DNA of 64,000 nt from Polydactylus sextarius (GCA_016801845.1 CM028931.1:21510302-21574301), one strand, 5' to 3'. Shown: positions 1-13,739, counted from the stretch's first letter. The notes: generated by a model not told the origin, from the sequence alone. A program made the numbers and translations.

Positions 1-547
1 AATTAAAAACTGATTGCACTGGGGTTTTGATCGAGCCGTTACACACACACACACGCGCGCACGGGCGCTAGCATAAAGGAGGACGATGCTAATGGTGAAT
101 TGTAATCAGTCCAGGACATGATACAAACGATACTAAGGTATATCTCTGCTCCCATCTCATCATCTGAACAGATTAAACTCTGTCTAGTCAGAGAAGAAGC
201 ACTTATAGAAATCACCTGGGGACGAGAAGGTGCCACGTTGGATCGTTGTTTTCACATCACTCAGCCGCTAACGGCGACATCAGAGCCGGCTGTCAATGTA
301 AATATTGATCTTTGTAAAATGTATAGTCTCCGTTTTGTTTTTTAAGTTTCATTTTAGGCCTTTAACAAAGTAAAATATGGTAAAATATATAAAATAAAAA
401 GTCCCAAACCCGCTGAAATAAACCACATGTTCTTTAGCGTCTTTATTAGCACGTTGTCCGTCTGTTAGTCGCACACTGGCTACACATTAGAGCTGAACTG
501 AAAATATACAAATATAGACATTAAATTATTAAACAAATAGCGCTTAT

Positions 548-1408
548 AAGCTAACGCTTAGCATCTCCAACACTCAACATTTCTAACCTTAAACATCGCT
601 AACATTTAGCATCCCTGACGCTTAACATCTCTCACACTTTGCTTTGCTAACCCTTAGCATCTCTAACAATTAGCATCACTAATGCTTAACAGCGCTAACT
701 CTTAGCATCTCATGCATTTAGCATCTCTAACGCTTAGTAACTCTAACACTTAGCATCTCTAACGTTTAGCAACACCAACACTTAGCATTTCTAACATTAA
801 ACATTGCTAACATTTAGCATCTCTCACACTTAGCATCGCTAACCCTTAGCATCTCTAGCAATTAGCAACACTAATGCTTAGCAGCGCTAACTCTTAGCAT
901 CTCATGCATTAAGCATCACTAGCGCTTAGCATCTCTAACGCTTAGTAACTCTAACACTTAGCATTTCTAACATTAAACATCACTAACATTTAGCATCTCT
1001 CATACTTAGCATCGCTAACCCTTAGTATCTCTAGAGATTAGCATCACTAATGTTTAGCAGCGCTCTTAGCGTCTCATACATTTAGCATGGCTAGCGCTTA
1101 GCATCTCTAACACTTAGCAACGCTAACGCTTAGGATCGCTAACCCTTAGCATCTCTAGCGATTAGCATCACTAATGTTTAGCAGCGCTAACTCTTAGCGT
1201 CTCATACATTTAGCATCGCTAAAGCTTAGCATCTCTAATGCTCAGCATCTCTAGCGATTAGGATTACTAGCGCTTAGCATCACTGGCGCTTAGCACTGCC
1301 TACTTTTAGCATCTCGAACATTTAGCGTCTCTCACACTTAGCATCGTTAACGCTTAGCATGTCTAACTTGTAGCATCTCTAACACAATGACTAACATTCA
1401 GCATGACG
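548..1408. repeat. 15-bp minisatellite array
   Basis: About 55 diverged copies of a unit close to CTTAGCATCTCTAAC, with internal substitutions and a few deletions. The same unit forms a second array at 2805-3264. Confidence 0.9.
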
Positions 1409-2489
1409 CTTCAAAGTTTCTACTAAATACTTGAAACATGAGTTCAAACTGTCAAAACGGAAGAAATATGATGTTTTTGTTTCGATCCTTTTGTTTTCGC
1501 AGCCGTTGTTGCATCGACGGTCGTATTTATAAGCATTCCTCTCGTTTTATGTTGCCTTTAAATACTCCTGTAGAGACCAGACAGGACTGATTATATCAGT
1601 GAAACGTTTAAACAAACCACACTGACGTGTCTTCATACTTCATCCTGTGACTGATTATATTTCCCTCTCAGGCGTTTGTGATCAACTGTAATGAATCAGA
1701 TAAAAGGTTTCTGACCTTTCTGACAACAACCAACGCTGATGTTTGTTTGTTTATTTATTGTTCGTTTGTTCATCTCCCTTACCACGCTTAATAATGACGG
1801 ATCTTATCTCCGTGTCGCAGCCCGAGGAAGAAAGTTAATCACGTAACAGAGCGGATCGCGTCTGTAAAGCTTGAGGAAACATCTTTAACTACATCTATAC
1901 GGTCCGGACGTCTCGGCGGAGGCGGCGGAGGGAGATTGCGGGACTTCCTGCGAAGGTTTTGCTTGAGTGTTTGAAGTCGCCGTGTTCTCATTTGTCTTGA
2001 ACGTGAGCAGCAATATGCAGGGAGGTGTTTAACATCACGTACAGTATCCAGGCTGTAAGACGACTGTTCAGGAGAATGTAATGAGGCACTAGATTAGAAT
2101 GAGGAACGGGCTCATTTAAGTCCCCTATGGCTTCTTCTTTTCTTTTTCTTTTTTTTAGAAAAGTTAAGAAGTCGAGAAGTTTGAAGACCGAGAGAAATAA
2201 ACAAGACTCATTTGTGCTTCTGTTGAACTGGTGAGAGGTAAGAAAAGTAATAAAGAAGAATCTTTAAGAAGGATTTGATCTAAACAACGCGTTCTGGAGG
2301 TTTTCTATCATCGGACTCGACTGAACTTTCTTTTCTTTCCAGAATGAGTTGTTCTTTTTTTTGTAGTTTCTAGTTGTTTATTTTCTTTTTACCGAAACCG
2401 ATCGAGGTTCATTTCCTTCTGTGCTGCTCAAGGTGAGTATTTCTTTTCTGTGATTTTGTAAAAGGCTCAAAGAGTCCATCTTGGCGCTT
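1409..2489. other. No gene seen
   Basis: Mixed unique sequence with a GC-richer patch at 1900-1990 (CGGCGGAGGCGGCGGAGGG). No splice-bounded open frame could be supported. Confidence 0.4.
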
Positions 2490-2800
2490 CCTGTGAGACG
2501 TTTTACTTACGTAGACTTAGACCGTCCTCCACCTTCAACTCTGTCGCCTCATCTTTCACTAGAAGACTCAACAAGTCGTCTGTCTCAGGTGGAAACAACA
2601 AGACTGAAAACTTGAAGTCAGGAGACTTTAACAGCTTCTCAGTGACTCCAACAACCACGTCTAAACTAGCTAACCTTACTAACGGCTGTCGTACTTCACC
2701 TTTGAACTCTACATCTCTGGTGTTCACCCACAGAGGATCAACTGGAGCGTCCACCACTGAAGAAGGAAGAGGAAACGTCTTCAAGAGTCAACAGGAAGTT
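2490..2800. repeat. Dispersed repeat shared with 61.0-62.3 kb
   Basis: Contains CTTTCACTAGAAGACTCAAC, CAGGTGGAAACAACAAGACT and CAACAGGAAGTTGATG, all recurring at 61.04-62.34 kb. Frames on both strands stay open over parts of it, so it could derive from a transposon. Origin not identified. Confidence 0.6.
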
Positions 2801-2804
2801 GATG

Positions 2805-3264
2805 GTCAACGTTTAGCATCACTAAGACGTAGCATCACTAACATTTAGCATCACTAAGACTTAGCATCACTAACATTTAGCATCACTAACACTTAGCATC
2901 ACTAACATTTAGCATCACTAAGACTTAGCATCACTAAGACGTAGCATCACTAACACTTAGCATCACTATTGTTTAGCATCACTAACATTTAGCATCACTA
3001 ACGTTTAGCATCTGTAACATTTAGCATCTCTAACATTTAGCATCACTAACATTTAGCATCACTAACATTTAGCATCGCTAACCTTTAGCATCGCTAAAGC
3101 TTAGCATCTAACGCTTAGCATCACTAACATTTAGCATCACTAACATTTAGCATCACTAACACCTAGCATCGCTAACATTTAGCATCGCTAACCTTTAGCA
3201 TCGCTAACGCTTAGCATCGCTAACGCTTAGCATCACTAACTTTAACTTTAGCATCACTAACGCA
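2805..3264. repeat. 15-bp minisatellite array (second block)
   Basis: About 30 copies close to TTAGCATCACTAACA, more uniform than the block at 548-1408. Confidence 0.9.
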
Positions 3265-3360
3265 ACGTCCACTGATAAAACTACCTAAACTCGCTAACGT
3301 TTGTTGTTACTACACTTTTGAACATTAGATCTCTGGTGTTGACATACAAACAATAAACCC

Positions 3361-3430
3361 AGAGTCCACCACAGTCCACCACAGTCCACCACAGTCCACC
3401 ACAGTCCACCACAGTCCACCACAGTCCACC
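3361..3430. repeat. 10-bp tandem repeat
   Basis: Seven near-perfect copies of AGTCCACCAC. Confidence 0.95.
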
Positions 3431-4832
3431 AGACCTGAAGAAAACCGTTGGACGAAGAGGAAACATCTTCAGTGATCAATCAAACTCAATCAAAATCAGT
3501 CCAGTTGACTTAGATTCAACTATATCACATTCACTCACATTTCTCACAAACACCCAGAGACACAAGAAAGAATCAGAGTCATGAAGCAACGTTGGTCCAA
3601 ACCCTCATGAGACGAGACCTTCAGTCGCCCACAAGACCACCAGCTGAGCCCGGCTCCAGGAGGGTAAACCCCGTTGGTCTCATCTCCCCCAGCAGAGTCC
3701 AGCTGGACTTCATTTGGTTCATTTCACGTAATCGCTCTCTCACGGTGACGGCGACGACAACATCTGCAACCGCCGGCGTCTATAATTAATACTGCAAATA
3801 TCCCAACTAGAAACATGAGACTAACTTAATTGAACGTAATCTGTTATATGTTCTGCGTTAACTCGGTTATTATATAAAAACATTGGATGTGTTTCTTTTA
3901 ATTGCTGCTCCCTTGACATTTTTTACAAAGCAGCAGAAGAAGAAATAATCACTTCTCTGTTACATCAAGCTGCTCACAAGAGGAGGAAAAACTATTCTCA
4001 CAGAGAGACAGAGAGAGAGGGAAAAAAAGTGCTTCCCAAGGCCTTCTGGGAAAACGAAAAAGCAGAACATCTCCAAAAAACTAGTCAGCTACAGTGTGAA
4101 TCACTGTGTATAAATATAACCGGCTCGTGTGAAACTTTCAGTCAGTCGTCGTGGTGCGTTTCACGGCCTTTTGGGAGATTTTTTTTTCTTTTTTTACAAA
4201 ACAGCAGATGCAGATGTTTGAGTCGCGTGGAGGAAAATATATAAAATAAAACCTCCGAGCGTTGATGTAAATAGAGAAAGCGGAAGAAGAAACTTTAGAA
4301 TCTATTTGTTTTCTATTTCAGCCCCTCGAGAGATTCAAAAGGCTGTGATTCACTTTTTCTTTTTTTTCTTTTTTTCTTTTAAAGGCCGGGATTTACTGGC
4401 AGTCTGTCATCACAGTCGTTTGTTTTTATTAAAACAGCGTGGACGTCCCCATCGAGCGGTAATTGATTCGTGTAAACAAATGATTCGCGTTCGCTTTAAG
4501 TGATTAATCATCCCGATGCGATGCCGGGAAAATCGTTTCCACGTGGAGAGACGCCGCAAATGTCACAACCGAGTCTTAAAGCTAAAAAACTAACAACAGG
4601 AGTTGAAGAAGAAGAAGAAACACAAGCGTATAGGTTGTAAACAATCAGGTAAATTCGAGCGTAACCATGTGGAAAACCATGAATACATTAAACTACAACT
4701 CCCAGATTGCACTAGGGTAGGAGCATCCACTCAGAGAGATTAACAATCTGCAGCCTTGATGATAAAACAATCAGATTTGAGCTTTATTTTGAAAAACCGG
4801 CTATAACTAATCAGCTCAGGCCAGTTTCGTTA
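3431..4832. other. No gene seen
   Basis: Unique and low-complexity sequence. The 65-codon plus frame at 3592-3789 has no start context or splice support. Confidence 0.4.
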
Positions 4833-5968
4833 TTTAACGTAATGTCTATAATACAAGGGCACGCCAAATTCAGCTACGGTGCTACATCCTGTGGTGACTA
4901 AATATGGAGTGCTCCCATATTCTAGACTTTGCGGTAAATGCTTTGGTAAATCATGCGGTCAATGTATCAAAAATCACATGTTTAACGTAATGTTTAGAAT
5001 ATAGAGGCACGGCAAATTTAGCGTCAGCTGACATTTGCTTCTTTGAGGTCAAAATTTTGGAGTGCCCCTATATTCTAGACATTACGTTAACACGTGATTG
5101 ATTGACACGGACTGCACAACTCAACAAGACGTGCAAACTGTATATTTAAAGTTACCATAATGTCTAGAATATGGGAACACGCACAAATTTAGAGAAAACG
5201 CAATTTTGACACACTATGTGCACAATTTACCATGTTAACATGCTAGCAATTTACTACATGCAAACAGTAAGCTAAAACATTTACCATAATGATTAGAATA
5301 AGGGGGCACTCCACAGTTAGTGACCATGTAGGATGTAGTACTGCTGGTTTAAATTTGGAGTGCCCTCCTATTCTAGGTATTATGATAAATGCACCTAAAA
5401 AACACGCGATTCTGATACATCGACTGCACAATTTACCAAAATATTTTCACGATTGGCAACATGCAAATCGTATGGCAAAATATTTACCTTAATGGCTAGA
5501 ATATAGGAGCACACACAAATGTAGCAAACAGGGATAATGTTGATTTAGCAGTTGCTAAATTTGACGTGCCCGTGTATTCTAATCATTATGTTAAATACAC
5601 ACAATTTACGATGCTAACGTGCTAGCATTTACTAAAACATACAAACCACACTCAAAGACTTTTACAGTAATGACTAAAATAGGTGAGCACTCTGAATTTA
5701 GCAACCATGGATACTGTTGATTTAACAGTTGCTAAATTTGGAGTGCCCCCTTATTCTAATCATTATGTTAGACGCACATTTAAAAACGCAATTTTGAGAC
5801 ATTGAGCGCACAATTTACGATGCTAACGTGCTAGCATTTACAAAAACATTGTAAATTGTATACTAAAACGTTCACCATAATGATTAGAATATAGGAGCAC
5901 CCCAAATTTAGTGACCATGGATACTGTCAATTTAACAGTGCCCCCTTATTCTCGCCATTACGGTAAAT
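4833..5968. repeat. Inverted-repeat array 1 (seven hairpin units)
   Basis: Units begin near 4833, 4982, 5150, 5281, 5485, 5667 and 5872, giving a spacing of about 130-210 bp. Most have a left arm close to CATAATGTCTAGAATACAGG and a complementary right arm; the third shows mainly its left arm. Spacers carry GTGCTAACGATTTAC-like sequence. Confidence 0.85.
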
Positions 5969-6874
5969 GGACTAAAAATGTATCACTTTTAAGGCAACAT
6001 CGTAGTTTCAATAAAATAAAAGTGACTATTTGTTAGTAAATTTAGTAACTACAACTCCCAAGATGCACTGTGGTAGCAGCTTGTATGATTAAACTTTCAG
6101 ATTTAAAAGTTTGGATGAACACGTTCGTTTAACATTTGAAGCAGAGGCTCATGGGAAATGTAGTTCAACACTTTCCCAGTTGTTTCTAATCGTGTGGTTT
6201 AAGGGGATCGGACCATCCGATTGTGTCCGGACGTGAGAGAAAAAGTATTTAATCTGTTTGATGTCACAACACAACAACAGCGACGTCGACTATCTGATCT
6301 AGATCTTAATCTGGTGTGTGATTAGGACAGAAATTGATTGTGTTTCTGTCGCCAGCGAGCGCTGCCCTTTTTAACTTTCGATCCGTAACGAGTCAGATAA
6401 GAGTCGTTGTGAGAGAGAGAGTTATCATCTGCTCACATGTTGGTGCCAAGAAAAAAAAAAAAAAACACGACTTGGGACAAAACAGGCTGATTAAAACGCC
6501 ATCGGAACAGTTGGATTAATCTTTCAACAACCTGTCGCTAAGACTAACGTGCTAAATGTGGCTAAGCTAAGCACGATCAACCAACTGTCCTACGTCTTTA
6601 ATGATATTTCTGATGTTTTATAATATTGAGATTAATTTGATTTAAGCACAATTTAATTATTCTACTAAGTTTCTTAAGAAAAAGTAAATTGATCTTTACC
6701 TTCAACTTCATCTTGACGACGACAGTGTCCCCTGGTGGCAATGAATAAGAGAAGGATTGTTACGTTTCACAGCAGAAATAGTTAAATAAATCAAGTGGAT
6801 AAAATATAAATATAACATTTAAATTATTCAAAAAAAAACTAAAATTAAAAAAGATTAGATATACTAAGGCTAAC

Positions 6875-7275
6875 ATCATGCTAACAATTTACTACAACAT
6901 GGTAACGACCAACTATATCATACTAATGTTACTAAATCATGCTAACGACTTATAAAAGCGTGCTAACTATTTACAAAACCTGGCTAACTGTTTACTAAAT
7001 CATGCTAACATTTTATTAAAACATGCTAACGACCTACTAAATTATGCTAATGTTACTAAATCATGCTAACAATTTATTAAAACATGCTATCAACTTATTA
7101 AAACATGCTAACAATTTACTAAATCGTGCTAAGAACTTACTAAATCATGCTAACAATTTATTAAAACATGCTAACGACCTTCTAAATTATGCTAATGTTA
7201 CTAAATCATGCCAACAATTTACTAAATTATGCTAACGATTTACTAAAACATGGTAACGACTTGCTAAAACATGAC
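6875..7275 (+). repeat. 20-bp minisatellite, GCTAAC orientation
   Basis: Degenerate copies close to ATGCTAACAATTTACTAAAA. Same family as 8215-9195; reverse orientation occurs at 10490-13215. Confidence 0.85.
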
Positions 7276-7279
7276 ACTA

Positions 7280-8200
7280 AGGTATCTGTTTTCCATTTTC
7301 CTGAAGTAATTTGACGACGTCTGATATTTTCAGTCTTGTCAAAGTGGCCGTGAGTGTTTCCAGCGTCCGTCCTCCGTGTCTCTCACATAGCAACAAATCG
7401 CTATTAGCAACGCCGGCTGCTTTTACTCACTCAGTAAATGACCAGAGACCTGCCAGGGTCTCTGTAATAACCTCAATAATTACTTGACTCGTTCATAACG
7501 GTGCAGAACTTGTCATAATAACAGAACCACGTGTAGGTGGGAGTTTAAAATAAAAATGGCGCCCGTCTGAGCAATTACCAGTTTTGTGTGAAAGCTAAAG
7601 AGGAAAGTTGCCACCGCTCTTCAGGGCCTCGGGACAGGAACTGATGTGTTTACTCATTTAAGTCACTGTGTGAATTTTGACCATTATGTTTTTGTATCAG
7701 GACCAGAAATAAGCAGCTTTAGCCGCCTCTCTCTGCCTCAGGACTGGTTCAATAGAAATTCATTTGGTCACGCCATTTAGAGTTTAGCTCGAGGGGGGCG
7801 GGGGGGTCGGGCTGTGGATCAGAGTGACACTTCTCTGAGAAAATAACAAGACAGAGACGTTTTCTTTCTCGTGAATGAGTTTTTTTTTGGTTTTCTCTAG
7901 AATGATTGGCAGCTAGAAATCCACCACGTTCCCACATAAGGAGCCATAACTGAGAGTTAATAGAGTAACAGTGCTGTTTCAGTAGATAAACACTTAATGG
8001 ATTTGTTTCTTTAAGATAATCAGTGTTCATTTTTGGAAACAAATTGACGAAGTGACAAGTGTGTTTGCGTCACAAAGTCCTTTTTAAAACACGTTAGCCG
8101 GCTGTAATCTAACTAACGACGCTAATGAAATGAGCTAAAACAAGATGAAGCGGTTTGGCCGTCGACTGTCACATAAAAAGGTGTAAACGTTTTGAAAACT
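7280..8200. other. No gene seen; single-copy sequence
   Basis: Non-repetitive stretch between two minisatellites. CAGAGACCTGCCAGGGTCTC and neighbours look like a small inverted repeat at 7442-7463. No supported exon. Confidence 0.4.
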
Positions 8201-8214
8201 TGGACACAAATTAC

Positions 8215-9195
8215 CAAAATGTGCTAACGAATGACTAACACGTGCTAACAAATGTCTACAACATGCTAACAAATCACTAAAATGTGCTAACTGATCAGTA
8301 AAAGGTGCTAACAAATGGCTAAAACGTGCTAACAGATCAATAAAACATGCTAACAAATGGCTAAAACCTGCTAACAGATCAATAAAACATGCTAACAAAT
8401 GGCTAACAAATCACTAAACATGCTAACAAATCACTAAAATGTGCTAACTGATCAGTAAAAGGTGCTAACAAATCAATAAAACATGCTAACAAATGGCTAA
8501 AACGTGCTAACAGATCAATAAAACATGCTAACAGATCAATAAAACATGCTAACAAATGGTTAAAACATGCTAACAGATCACTAAAATGTATAAATAAATG
8601 ACTAAAACTGGCTAAAAAAAACACTAAAACATGCTAACAAATGGCTAAAACACTAAAACATGCTAACAAATCACTGCTAAAAAAAACACTAAAACTGGCT
8701 AACAAACCAGTAAAACATGCTAACAGATCACTAAATTGTGCTAAAAGATCACTATAAAGTGCTAGCAAATCGCTAAAATGTGCTAACAGATCAATACATG
8801 CTGACAAATGACTAAAATGTGCTAACAAATATCTACAAAATGCTAACAAATCACTAAAATGTGCTTACAAAATTGCTAAATGTGCTAACACATTACTAAA
8901 ACTTGCTAACAATTCACTAAAATGTATAAACAAATGACTAAAACATGCTAACAAATTGCTAAAATGAGCTAAAAGATCACTACAAAGTGCTAGCAAATAG
9001 CTAAAAAAATAGATCAATAAAACATGCTGACAAATAACTAAAATGTGCTAACAAATTTTTTTACTTCTGCATGTATTTGCTAACATGTGCTAACAAATTA
9101 GTAAAACTTGCTAAGAATTCACTAAAGCGTATAAACAAATGACTACAATGTGCTATTAATTTACAAATACATCACTACCAGGTGCTAACAATTGA
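8215..9195 (+). repeat. 20-bp minisatellite, GCTAAC orientation
   Basis: About 45 copies close to CATGCTAACAAATGGCTAAA. Long spurious minus-strand reading frames (LLACFIDLLA repeats) arise from it. Confidence 0.9.
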
Positions 9196-9385
9196 TTTTA
9201 TCTCTCCAGGCCTCTGTAGAAACTAACCCACTCCAGAGTTTTGAACACGTCTCAAACACACACTAACATTAATTCACACTCCATGCAGTTCACTCTGTAA
9301 TTTCAGTGAATAAACGCTAACGTGAACTACGTTATCTATTACCTCGCTGAATGAAACGGCCCTAATGTAAGTAATTACACGTATC

Positions 9386-9493
9386 CCAGCAGCGCAGAGC
9401 AGGAGCCATCATCCATCATCCTCTCTGACAACCACAATTACATCCCGGACGACGCCAACAGCAGCTCCTCGCACGACGATGACGGCGGCCGCT
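9386..9493 (+). other. Exon-like open segment ending in a stop
   Basis: After a TATCCCAG acceptor-like site, the plus strand reads SAEQEPSSIILSDNHNYIPD, then DANSSSSHDDDGGR and TGA. The acidic/Ser composition looks coding, but no partner exon was found and the minus strand is also open here. Confidence 0.2.
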
Positions 9494-9929
9494 GATAATT
9501 GCATCCTCACACGTCGCCGTGTCTCACACTCATTTTGTACAAATACACCAGGTGGGACACGTCGGCCACAGTTTGAGGATGAAAACCGGCGACACAATCC
9601 ATCACAAACGTGTCACCTTTGTTCGGTTTTATCATTATTTCACGTCGGGGGGTTTGACAACATCAACACTTTATGTCTTTTTCAGGCGTTTGACTTTTGG
9701 ACGAGTTAATGTCGAGTCCAGCGGCGAAGTGTAGGAGGAGAAGTTAGCGCCGAGACACAACTCCTCTTATCCTCTTATTCGATTATAAACGAATAAGAGG
9801 ATAAAAGTTGGTGGTTTTGATGTTTATGATTTGTGAGCTCATTATCATATTTATTATGTTTGTATTCTACTTGTCAAACATCAAGAAAACGAAACCGAAT
9901 CCTGTTACTTCTTCTTCTTCCACTTATAA

Positions 9930-10160
9930 AGTATAGACCCGTTTCCACCTCAGGGACTTCGGGTAATAATACAGGAACTCGGCTGTTGCTGCGAGTTTCC
10001 AGAGGAACAGTTCATGAGGTGAAACTCAGGAACCTTTAGCGGCCGAAAAAAAAAAGTCCCTGCCCAGCGGTAGCTACTTTTTTCACCCTGAAAAGTTCTT
10101 GAGCACCGTTTTTAAAACCCAGCAGCAGAAGCGTATCAACAAATAGTTTCTAGAAACAAA
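9930..10160. mobile_element. Possible non-autonomous DNA transposon fragment
   Basis: Contains CGTTTCCACCTCAGGGACTT, AGGAACCTTTAGCGGCC and AAGTCCCTGCCCAGCGGTAG, wording typical of fish Harbinger-type elements as remembered. Ends and target duplication were not resolved. Confidence 0.25.
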
Positions 10161-10489
10161 ATGGAAGACGCGAACGACACGGTTGAAACACGGTTCAACG
10201 TGTGGTCGACCTCCACAGAATCAACACCAGCCGCTACAAAGCAATTTATTCATTTTTTTCCAACGTTAAAAACCTTAGCGTCACTTATCAGGGTCTTTAC
10301 CTTCAGTGGAGACACAGATGTTACAATGGCCGAGTGAGGGGACGTTTCTGTTACCAGATGTAAATGTTACCAGAAACTTCCTCGGTGGAAACACGGCGTC
10401 TGTCATGATGCTATGATTGTTTATTTTGGTGCTAATTACTAGAAAACACTCAAAGAGGAGTCACATGGTTCTTGGCGTGTTTTTGTAAA

Positions 10490-11085
10490 TGGTTAGCATG
10501 TTTTAGTAACTCGTTAGCATGTGTTAGTATTTCCTTAGCATGTTTTAGTAACTTGTTAGCATGTTTTGGTAAACTGTTAGCTTGTTTTAGTAACTCGTTA
10601 GCACATTTTAGCCATTTGTTAGGATGTTTAGTAACTTGTTAGCACGTTTTGGTATATCCTTAGCATGTTTTAGTAACTCGTTAGCATGTGTTGGTATATC
10701 CTTAGCATGTTTTAGTAACTCGTTAGCACGTGTTGGTATATCCTTAGCATTTTTAGTAACTCATTAGCACGTTTTGGTATATCCTTAGCATGTTTTAGTA
10801 ACTTGTTAGCATGTTTTGGTATATCGTTAGCACATTTTAGCCATTTGTTAGGATGTTTAGTAACTTGTTAGCATGTTTTGGTAAATTGTTAGCATGTTTT
10901 AGTAAATTGTTAGCATGTCTTATTCATTTGTTAGCAGATTTTAATAACTTATTAGCACATTTTATTTGTTAGCACGTTGTCATAATTTATTGGGATGTTT
11001 AGTAAATCGTTGGCACGTTTTAGAAAATCGTTCGCAGCTTTTAGTAAATTGTTATCATGTTTTCATCATTTGTTAGGTATTTAGA
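10490..11085 (-). repeat. 20-bp minisatellite, GTTAGC orientation
   Basis: Copies close to GTTAGCATGTTTTAGTAAC, the reverse complement of the unit at 6875-9195. Confidence 0.9.
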
Positions 11086-11799
11086 TATAAGGAGCCGAGA
11101 AATGAAATGATTGAATAGAAGAGAAAAGGAATAAATTGAACACAGAGGTGACATGTAATCAGCAGCGTCTCACTCAGCAGTTTCACTAAAACCTTTCTCT
11201 TCCTCCGCCTCGTTTCCATAACCTGCTGCGCCTTCTCATCTGGTATGATTTATGTGCTGGACAGATTTTTACCATCAGGAAATCATGTCATCAGCTGGTA
11301 GAAGGTCAGACTCAATAATGTAATTCAATCCTCTCTCTTCCTCCGTTCACTGTTTCTTACTTTCTGGCATTTTAACAGTTTTTCTCTCAGGGCGAACGCA
11401 GCAAATTCAGGAAAGAAACGATCAGCCGTCTGATTATCGAATAAATCACAGAGCGCGGCCTTGGGTTTTTTCACCAAATTGCTTCATAGCAAGAACTGAA
11501 ACAAGTTTAAAAAGATGAAGAATCAACCGAGGCAGCATCAAACAGCTTGTTTATACTTACAAACCCATCGCATACTTGTAGTTACGGCAATTAGAGGTCG
11601 TCAAAAGGCATTGTGGGACATGTAGGAGGTTGTGTAATCAAAGGGTTGTGAATGTTTTGCTGTAATCAATCATCGCTGTGATCGTATGAAGCAAAATGTA
11701 ATTTTCTGCAGTAAATTGTCCACGAAAAGTGACTAAAATCATCACAGTGTTTCTGAAAATGGCGTCGTATCTCCTCTAGACATCATGTGATGGCACTTT

Positions 11800-13215
11800 T
11801 TACAAAACCGTTACCATGTTCTCGCAATTTGTAAGCACATTTCAGAAAAGTGTTAGTATGATTCAGTCATTTGTTAGCATGTTTAGTAAATCGTTAGCAT
11901 GTTTTAGTAAATTGTTAGCCCATTTTAGTAAACTGTTAGCAGTGTTAGTCATTTGTTAGCATATTTTAGTAAATCTTTAGCATGTTCTGGTTAATCGTTA
12001 GCATGTTTCAATAACTTGTTAGCATGTTTACCTATTTGTTAAGATGTTTAGTAAATTGTTAGCACGTTTTGGTAAATCGTTAACATGTTTTAGTCACTTG
12101 TTAGCACATTTCAGCCATTTATTAGGATGTTTAGTAAATTGTTAACATGTTTTACTAAATCATTAGCAGTTTTAGTAATTTGTTAACAAGATTTAATAAA
12201 TCATTAGCACATTTTAGCCATTTGTTAGCATGCTTTCATCATTTATTAGGATGTTTAGTAAATTGTTAGCGCATTTAAGCAAAAAGAAAATTGTTCACAC
12301 CTTTTAGTAAATCTCTAGCACTTCTAAGTTATTTGTTAGCATGTTTTCATCATTTGTTAACATATTTTACTAACTCATTGGCACATTTTAGCCATTTGTT
12401 AGCACGTTATCATCATTTGTTGGACATTTAGTAAATCGTTAGCATGTTTTAGCATAATTCATGCTACTTTATAAAAACATTTGCTCATTTTATTTGTATT
12501 TTTATTTGTATAAATAAATTTTTTGAATGTTTTAGTAAATTGTTAGCATGTTATAGTAACTCATTAGCATATTTTAGCCATTTGTTAGCCTGTTTTCAAC
12601 ATTTGTTAGGATGTTTAGTAAATCGTTAGCATGTTTTAGTAATTTGTTAGCATATCTTAGTCATTTGTTAGGATATTTTACTAACTTATAAACACATTTT
12701 AGCCACTTGTTAGCATATTTTCATCATTTGTTGGATGTTTAATAAATTGTTAGCACGTTTTAGTAAATTGTTAGCATGTTATAGTAACTCATTAGCATAT
12801 TTTAGCCATTCCTTAGCATGTTTAATAAATTGTTAGCATGTTTTAGTAAATTGTTAGGATGTTGTAGTAACTCATTAGCATATTTTAGCCATTCGTTAGC
12901 ATGTTTAATAAATTGTTAGTACGTTTTAGTAAATTGTTAGCATATTATAGTAACTCATTAGCATATTTTAGCCATTCGTTAGCATGTTTAATAAATTGTT
13001 AGTACGTTTTAGTAAATTGTTAGCATGTTATAGTAACTCGTTAGCATATTTTAGCCATTCGTTAGCATGTTTTCATCATTTGTTGGATGTTTAATAAATT
13101 GTTAGCACGTTTTAGTAACTTGTTAGCATGTTTTAGTAACTTGTTAGCATGTTTTAGTAATTTGTTAGCATCTTAGCCACTTGTTAGCATGTTTTAGTAT
13201 AATTTACGCTACTTC
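11800..13215 (-). repeat. 20-bp minisatellite, GTTAGC orientation (second block)
   Basis: About 65 copies close to GTTAGCATGTTTTAGTAAAT. Within it a roughly 80-bp higher-order unit recurs three or four times around 12.73-13.07 kb. Confidence 0.9.
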
Positions 13216-13739
13216 ATAAAAACATTTGCTCATTTTTATCTGTATTTACCATAACGTGTAGAACACAGCGTCACTCTTTGTGCGACCGCGTTTTTACGTC
13301 GTAACGTTTCTACTCGAATCGTCGATATTAAATGAAACTCGTCTTTTCTTCTTCTGTGGACGTAAATATCGTGTCAACTAGTTTATTCGCTGCATCGTTG
13401 ACGTCATCTCTCTTTGTCCACAAACCAATAATCGTTTCAACTCTTTGTCTTTAAATAAAGAATAAATCAAACACAAACCCAGACGTGAGTTTCTTCTTCT
13501 TCTTCTTCTTCTTCTCTCGTCCGTGTCGTGTTGCGATGGATATTGGACTTCAAGGGGAAGTTAATTAATTAGACGACGACTCCTCTTTCATTTTTCTCGG
13601 GGTCTATTTGTTCTATTAAGGTTCTATTAGCTGCGTTTACTCAGTCAAGATTTTCATTTTATCACGTTAGTGAGAAGATGCTACGAGTGTCGTCGAGACC
13701 ACGAACGACAACGTTAATAACAGAATTTAATTACTATAT

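Noticed and set aside
548..3264. CRISPR-like regular repeats
   Set aside because: Units are contiguous 15-mers with no unique spacers, in a eukaryotic context.
8135..8849. Minus-strand frames with LLACFIDLLA repeats
   Set aside because: A 20-21 bp minisatellite with unit length divisible by three in places keeps the frame open; not a gene.
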